Shown here: positions 8,705-11,543 of the stretch, piece after piece
Numbering within the stretch: the first letter of the stretch is position 1
Layout: every line of letters begins with the position of its first letter
From: Gloeopeniophorella convolvens
Lineage: Eukaryota > Basidiomycota > Agaricomycetes > Russulales
Length of the DNA stretch: 11,543 bases
Direction: 5' to 3'
Assembly (NCBI GenBank): GCA_022496205.1
Contig: WTXD01000355.1
Location: 1 to 11,543 of the forward strand
Translations under genes and position numbers: made by a program
The notes under the pieces: generated by a model
Databases searched by the model: none
What the model was told of the DNA's origin: nothing
The model's input: the letters and a program-made list of their open reading frames with translations, nothing else

Positions 8705-8736
8705 GCCTTAGTCTTTTGACCTTCTCTGACTGAGGC
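8705..8736 (+). other. Conserved stem-loop in the solo LTR
   Basis: GCCTTAGTC pairs with GACTGAGGC (9 pairs including one G-U) around a 14 nt loop, about 25 bp downstream of the TATA box. The equivalent stem in the palindrome modules (1999-2029) is kept although the loop sequence differs. Confidence 0.55.
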
Positions 8737-8871
8737 AAGTACACTACCGCTCCTTTCACTTCTACCTTATGCTTACTTTACCTTACAGCGTCACTTTGTG
8801 TCCTTCAGGTATTGCACTAATGTATGAGTCTTTTGACCTTCTCTGACTGGGCGTCACTTTGTGTCCTTCAG
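8711..8871 (+). repeat. Duplicated module within the R/U5 part of the solo LTR
   Basis: A 22 bp block at 8711-8732 recurs exactly at 8828-8849, and a 21 bp block at 8788-8808 recurs at 8851-8871. The palindrome modules have the same two-copy layout with different wording: GCTCTTGCTTGCCTA near 2090 and CTCTTGCTTGCCTA near 2155. Confidence 0.75.
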
Positions 8872-8902
8872 TTGTCACTCCACCCTTTGCTGCGCTTCAA
8901 CA

Positions 8903-8907
8903 GGGGA
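8903..8907. repeat. Target-site duplication GGGGA, right copy
   Basis: GGGGA lies directly after the CAACA end of the solo LTR and pairs with 8413-8417. Confidence 0.88.
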
Positions 8908-10170
8908 AACTGATGATACGGAGTTGGTGACGATTGTATTCTTCTCTGCACCAGCGTCGGAAGTTGTGAAAGCCAAGGAAGTTTCGAGTAGGCAAGGTTT
9001 GGCCAATGTAGATGATTTCTGGATGGTGCGCAACGTTATCTCGTTGGATGTCGACGAGTCGGGTTCTACTGAGGTTTCTTGAATCTTCAGGGGTCGGCAT
9101 ACGTTGTACTGGTGGTAATGCTACTTGAGGTAGTGGTGTCGGAGGACGGTGTCTAGGAGACCGTCGACGATTAGGTCTGGATGCCAGGATTGCGACAGAA
9201 AGACTCTGATAGTCTAAAATACAAGGTACAGGAGGATCTGACTAGATCTCTAAATACTGGGTGTCGGTAAGGTCACTGGTGTCTTGTAGGTCGAGGTCGC
9301 TGATAGTGTGGATACTGGGGACGTCGTTGTCTGTTGCTTCTTGTTCTTCGTCAAGGCTGAAGTTACTGATGATGCTGGGGGCATTGTTCTAACTGTTTTC
9401 TCCGATGTCTGATTCAGAGGTTGCGGGAGGAATAAGAGGAGGTCGTTGTGGTACAGGATATAGGAAGTCGTTGTTTGATTGGACAAGGTTGAGGTCGAGA
9501 GGATTACTTATGATCCAGTGTGCATCTTGCAGGTGCAAGGTATAGTTGCAGAAGGGGCCGGAGCAGATAGAGTAGATAGGAACTAGAGGGTTTTCTTGAA
9601 GTAGAACAAGTTGAGCGAAGTGGAGACGAGTCTGGTACGGAGTAGTGATGAAGCGTTCAAGATAGTAGATTCGATGGCCGGTAAGGATTTTCTCGATGAG
9701 ATGTTCTTTGTGGACTTGGACGATGTTCCACCAGAAGAGCTCGAGTTCGAGCCAGAGGTTGGTGGTTTGGATAGGTTCCCAGCGTACGCCGCTAGGTCGT
9801 TGAAGGAACCAGAAAAGATGCTGTTCTTCTACAGTGCTTTGAACAATGTTCCTTTCTGTGTTGAACCAGTGGCTGAGGTGTAGATCATTGTCAAAGAGTT
9901 GTCCAAATGGGAGAGATTGTCGGAGTCTTGTTAGGACCGGGGTAAGCCAAGAGTCAGAGCGAACTAGAGTGTCTGTGGAGAAGTCGTGGACACAAGCACG
10001 AGGGTCGTAGAACTGGAGTTGGATAATGCGATGAAGGACTTGATAATATTTGTCAAAGAAGCGTCGATAGGCTTGGTCAAAGGTTAGGCGATTGTCGTTG
10101 TTGTAAGGGATCAGATGGAGTCCTTCAAGCAATACTTGGGGTGGTGCTTTCACTGAGTCGAGTCTGAGTC

Positions 10171-10228
10171 AATAGTATCTCCCACAGAGGTGCTACGCAC
10201 TCTAAAAAACAATTGGGCAGATACTATT
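10171..10228. repeat. 58 bp inverted repeat
   Basis: AATAGTATCTCCC (10171-10183) pairs with GGGCAGATACTATT (10215-10228) with a single bulged C. Inside is a smaller hairpin, GTGC-TAC-GCAC (10190-10200). It lies just upstream of the unrecognised ORF, between it and the possible primer-binding site. It could be an RNA structure of the retrotransposon leader or a tiny insertion; no target duplication is evident. Confidence 0.6.
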
Positions 10229-10262
10229 TACTGATACAAGTATTCAACTTGGTTTACAGGAA

Positions 10263-10273
10263 CTCTTCTACCA
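10263..10273 (-). promoter_or_regulatory. Possible primer-binding site of the retrotransposon
   Basis: The minus strand reads TGGTAGAAGAG, starting with TGG, the complement of a tRNA CCA end, 5 nt after a possible LTR end in CA (GTTCA). I could not match it to a particular tRNA, so this is tentative. Confidence 0.25.
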
Positions 10274-10996
10274 GAATTTGAACGATCGCGATGAGGTTAA
10301 GGTTGAGGGCAAGGAAGGGGTCATCGCCTATCTCCTTGATGTTGTTGGGAACGCGGGCGTAGGCGGTGAAGAGTTTAAGGTGGGGGTAGAGGCTACAGGC
10401 GTCATTCACAACAGAGTACCTGTCACGGCCTGAGCCGGCGCGAGCGGAGCTGGTGAGGGCTGAGACGAGCGAGGTTCGGTAAGTCGGTCTCGATGTGAGC
10501 CGGTCCTCGAAGGCGCACGTGAGTATGCACGAGATCCTGGATAAGACGTGATGTCTGAAGTTTGGAGGCAATCGGCCTCCGGTACGTCGAGTTCAAAGCT
10601 GAAGACCTCGCGATGCTTGGGCGAACAAGTCCCTCACGCGGATTCCCTGGTAACCTCGTCAATTGACAAAGGAGAACAGGCTTAAGGCCTTGGAGTACAA
10701 CTGCTACGCCTTAAGTACTACGAAGATATCGGTTTACATAATGTCCTAGTATCGAGTCGTACCGAGTCAGAACGGACTCAAGGTGGGTCTCCTAGGTAGA
10801 AGTACAATAGGGGTCCAATGGCATAAGGGGCGCGTCAAGAAGTATGGTGGAATCGTATGACGAGTGAAAGATAAGCGTCCCCGAGTCATGGAGTCAGAAC
10901 AGAGCTCATATCGTACATCGAAGATAAGCAGAAAAAGAAAACGTATCGTACAGTTCGTGACATTGCGTCCCTCTTACGTTCGAAGTCGCCTCGACT

Positions 10997-11543
10997 TCAA
11001 TCCTCGTTCTGCGTGCCAAAGTCCACATCGTGATCACTCGTACCTTCGGTCCTCTCCGCTGGTCCCTGCCTTGCCGTACGTCTCGCCAACAGCGTCTCTT
11101 CGTCTGCCCAAATCCGACTCGACCAGTGGTGCAGGAGTGGTGTGACGCGGTTAGTCGAATGCTGCCGCGCGTTGTGAACCGCCTGTATGCGGGACTCGAG
11201 ACAGGCAGCCTCGAGTCGTCGTCGGATTTGAAGGATGCGCATGTTCGCGTCCGCGCACTTCCTCTCCACCTCGTCGATGTCGTACTGGACGCGCTTCCTT
11301 TTACGCATCTCCTGACCTAGACGGAACGCATCGGCGGTGAGTCCGTCATCCCACAGGTCTCGAACGATGCCGAGGAGATGGTTGTCCTGCGCCATGAGTC
11401 GGTCTTCGGTCTCCAGAGCGAGGTGGTCGGGCTTCTTGTGCCGGACTGGGGTCGCGTACAACTCGATGCCCGTGTCCATCTCGTCGTACTCGTCCTCAAC
11501 TGCGACCATGGATGGGCAGGGCACGTCAGTGACCTTCTTCACC
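10997..11543 (-). CDS. Unknown protein, C-terminal part, truncated by window edge
   Basis: A frame on the minus strand is open from the right edge to TGA at 10997-10999 (about 181 codons), in DNA richer in GC than the retrotransposon. The real start lies beyond 11543; the edge codon GTG is not a start. I recognise no family. The visible part begins with an acidic segment (VAVEDEYDEMDTG) and continues with a charged stretch that looks mostly helical (RDLWDDGLTADAF, EMRKRKRVQYDIDEVERKC, IRRRLEAACLESR), compatible with a coiled coil. The tail is low-complexity and ends GTQNED. Third codon positions favour C and G, as expected of a real fungal gene. It may be a host gene next to the retrotransposon. 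A final exon of a longer gene, or another element's ORF, cannot be excluded. Confidence 0.55.
   Translation of the reverse strand, partial: VKKVTDVPCPSMVAVEDEYDEMDTGIELYATPVRHKKPDHLALETEDRLMAQDNHLLGIVRDLWDDGLTADAFRLGQEMRKRKRVQYDIDEVERKCADANMRILQIRRRLEAACLESRIQAVHNARQHSTNRVTPLLHHWSSRIWADEETLLARRTARQGPAERTEGTSDHDVDFGTQNED

Larger units (their letters stand above)
8418..8902 (+). mobile_element. Solo LTR, 485 bp, plus orientation
   Basis: The unit begins TGTTGAGACG and ends GCTTCAACA, so the termini are TGTTG...CAACA. It is flanked on both sides by GGGGA (8413-8417 and 8903-8907), the 5 bp target duplication expected of Ty3/gypsy. It interrupts the upstream ORF, whose frame is continuous once the LTR and one duplication are ignored, which supports both boundaries. 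Inside are a TATA box (8675-8682), a stem-loop just downstream and a duplicated module in the R/U5 part. There is no internal domain, so it is a recombination-derived solo LTR. It is opposite in orientation to the surrounding retrotransposon and related to the LTR-like modules of the palindrome. Confidence 0.9.
8182..10153 (-). pseudogene. Unrecognised ORF upstream of gag, split by a solo LTR
   Basis: A long reading frame precedes gag: 10153 to 8903, then 8412 to 8182 after the inserted LTR, about 490 codons in all. The break is exactly repaired in phase if the LTR and one GGGGA copy are ignored, so the ORF predates the LTR. I do not recognise its family. Visible features are a tryptophan- and aromatic-rich first 220 residues (for example HLSHWFNTERN, LELELFWWNIV), an acidic middle after residue 250, a basic-proline stretch (SRPNRRRSPRHRPPTP) and a second folded-looking part (FRRWCREEYNRHQLRI). 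Stops interrupt it at TAG 9389-9391, TAG 9242-9244 and TGA 8350-8352. It ends TGA 8182-8184, or continues into gag by a +1 shift in the C-run near 8191. There is no in-frame ATG near 10153 (the first possible codon is GTG), so the true start is lost or lies upstream. It could be an N-terminal extension of Gag or an independent accessory protein. Confidence 0.6.
1..10274 (-). mobile_element. Decayed Ty3/gypsy LTR retrotransposon, left end missing
   Basis: The minus strand carries, in transcription order, an unknown ORF, gag, protease, reverse transcriptase, RNase H and integrase. RT before integrase is the Ty3/gypsy (Metaviridae) order, not Ty1/copia. The 3' end of integrase, any chromodomain and the 3' LTR lie beyond position 1. 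The 5' boundary is uncertain: I place it near 10,274 because of a possible primer-binding site there. The element is inactive, with 11 in-frame stops, three apparent frameshifts and two later insertions (795-3896 and 8418-8902). Coding similarity remains high between the breaks, so decay looks moderate rather than ancient. Identification of pol is certain; the right boundary is a guess. Confidence 0.9.
10154..10996. other. Stretch without a convincing gene; possible eroded 5' LTR
   Basis: Two overlapping ORFs on the minus strand (10254-10571 and 10423-10662) have no recognisable domain and compete for the same bases, so neither is called. The minus-strand sequence at about 10280-10400 is pyrimidine-rich like an LTR R/U5. 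It is followed by GTTCA, a short gap and TGGTAGAAGAG, which could be the LTR end and primer-binding site. Near 10776-10796 are short matches to the other LTRs: GTGGGTCTCCTAGG, as in 8616-8629, and CCCACCTTGAGT, as in 1867-1878. An inverted repeat CTTAAGGC/GCCTTAAG lies at 10681-10715. An LTR here is plausible but not shown. Confidence 0.35.

Noticed and set aside
8809..8871. Short intron in the solo LTR (GTATTG ... CTGAC ... TTCAG)
   Set aside because: Splice-like signals fit a 63 bp fungal intron, but the boundaries coincide with the duplicated module and the palindrome module lacks the matching 3' AG, so chance is more likely.
8502..8902. Solo LTR starting at TGTTCTAGAC (8502)
   Set aside because: It has no matching target duplication there. 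Starting at 8418 gives TGTTG...CAACA, a perfect GGGGA duplication and repair of the ORF frame.
625..9391. TGA reassigned as a sense codon
   Set aside because: TAA and TAG stops occur in the same frames, and frameshifts also break them, so ordinary decay is simpler.
10864..11320. Plus-strand ORFs opposite the right-edge gene
   Set aside because: They overlap each other and the minus-strand frame, and have Ser/Arg-rich shadow composition.

Overview
The window looks like fungal, probably basidiomycete, repeat-rich DNA. This rests on a chromovirus-type Ty3/gypsy polyprotein, compact LTRs and no bacterial signals; the lineage is an inference. Most of it (about 1 to 10,270) is one decayed Ty3/gypsy LTR retrotransposon read on the minus strand and cut by the left edge. 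In its own reading direction (right to left) it holds an unrecognised upstream ORF (10153 to 8182), gag with a CCHC zinc knuckle (8171 to 6367), and pol with DSG protease, YMDD reverse transcriptase, RNase H and a DD35E integrase that runs off the left edge. The frames stay readable over long stretches but carry 11 in-frame stops, 7 of them TGA, plus three apparent frameshifts. Gag and pol overlap in the -1 frame at a run of five T's (on the minus strand) just before the gag stop.

Two later insertions interrupt the retrotransposon. The first, at 795-3896, sits between RNase H and integrase. It is a 3.1 kb inverted repeat whose two 1,384 bp arms match at every segment I compared, around a 334 bp non-palindromic centre. 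Each arm has about 20 copies of a 43 bp AT-rich tandem repeat and an LTR-like promoter module pointing inward. The second, at 8418-8902, is a solo LTR in plus orientation with a perfect 5 bp target duplication (GGGGA). It splits the upstream ORF, and ignoring the LTR plus one duplication makes that ORF's frame continuous. The 3' half of the solo LTR is homologous to the LTR-like modules in the palindrome arms.

From about 10,250 to 10,996 there is no convincing gene. This stretch may hold the eroded 5' LTR and primer-binding site. From 10,997 to the right edge, more GC-rich DNA carries the 3' end of an unrecognised protein-coding gene on the minus strand, possibly a host gene.

The most unusual items are the large palindrome with its inverted pair of LTR-like promoters (a potential source of long hairpin RNA) and the roughly 490-codon ORF upstream of gag, which I cannot assign to any family.
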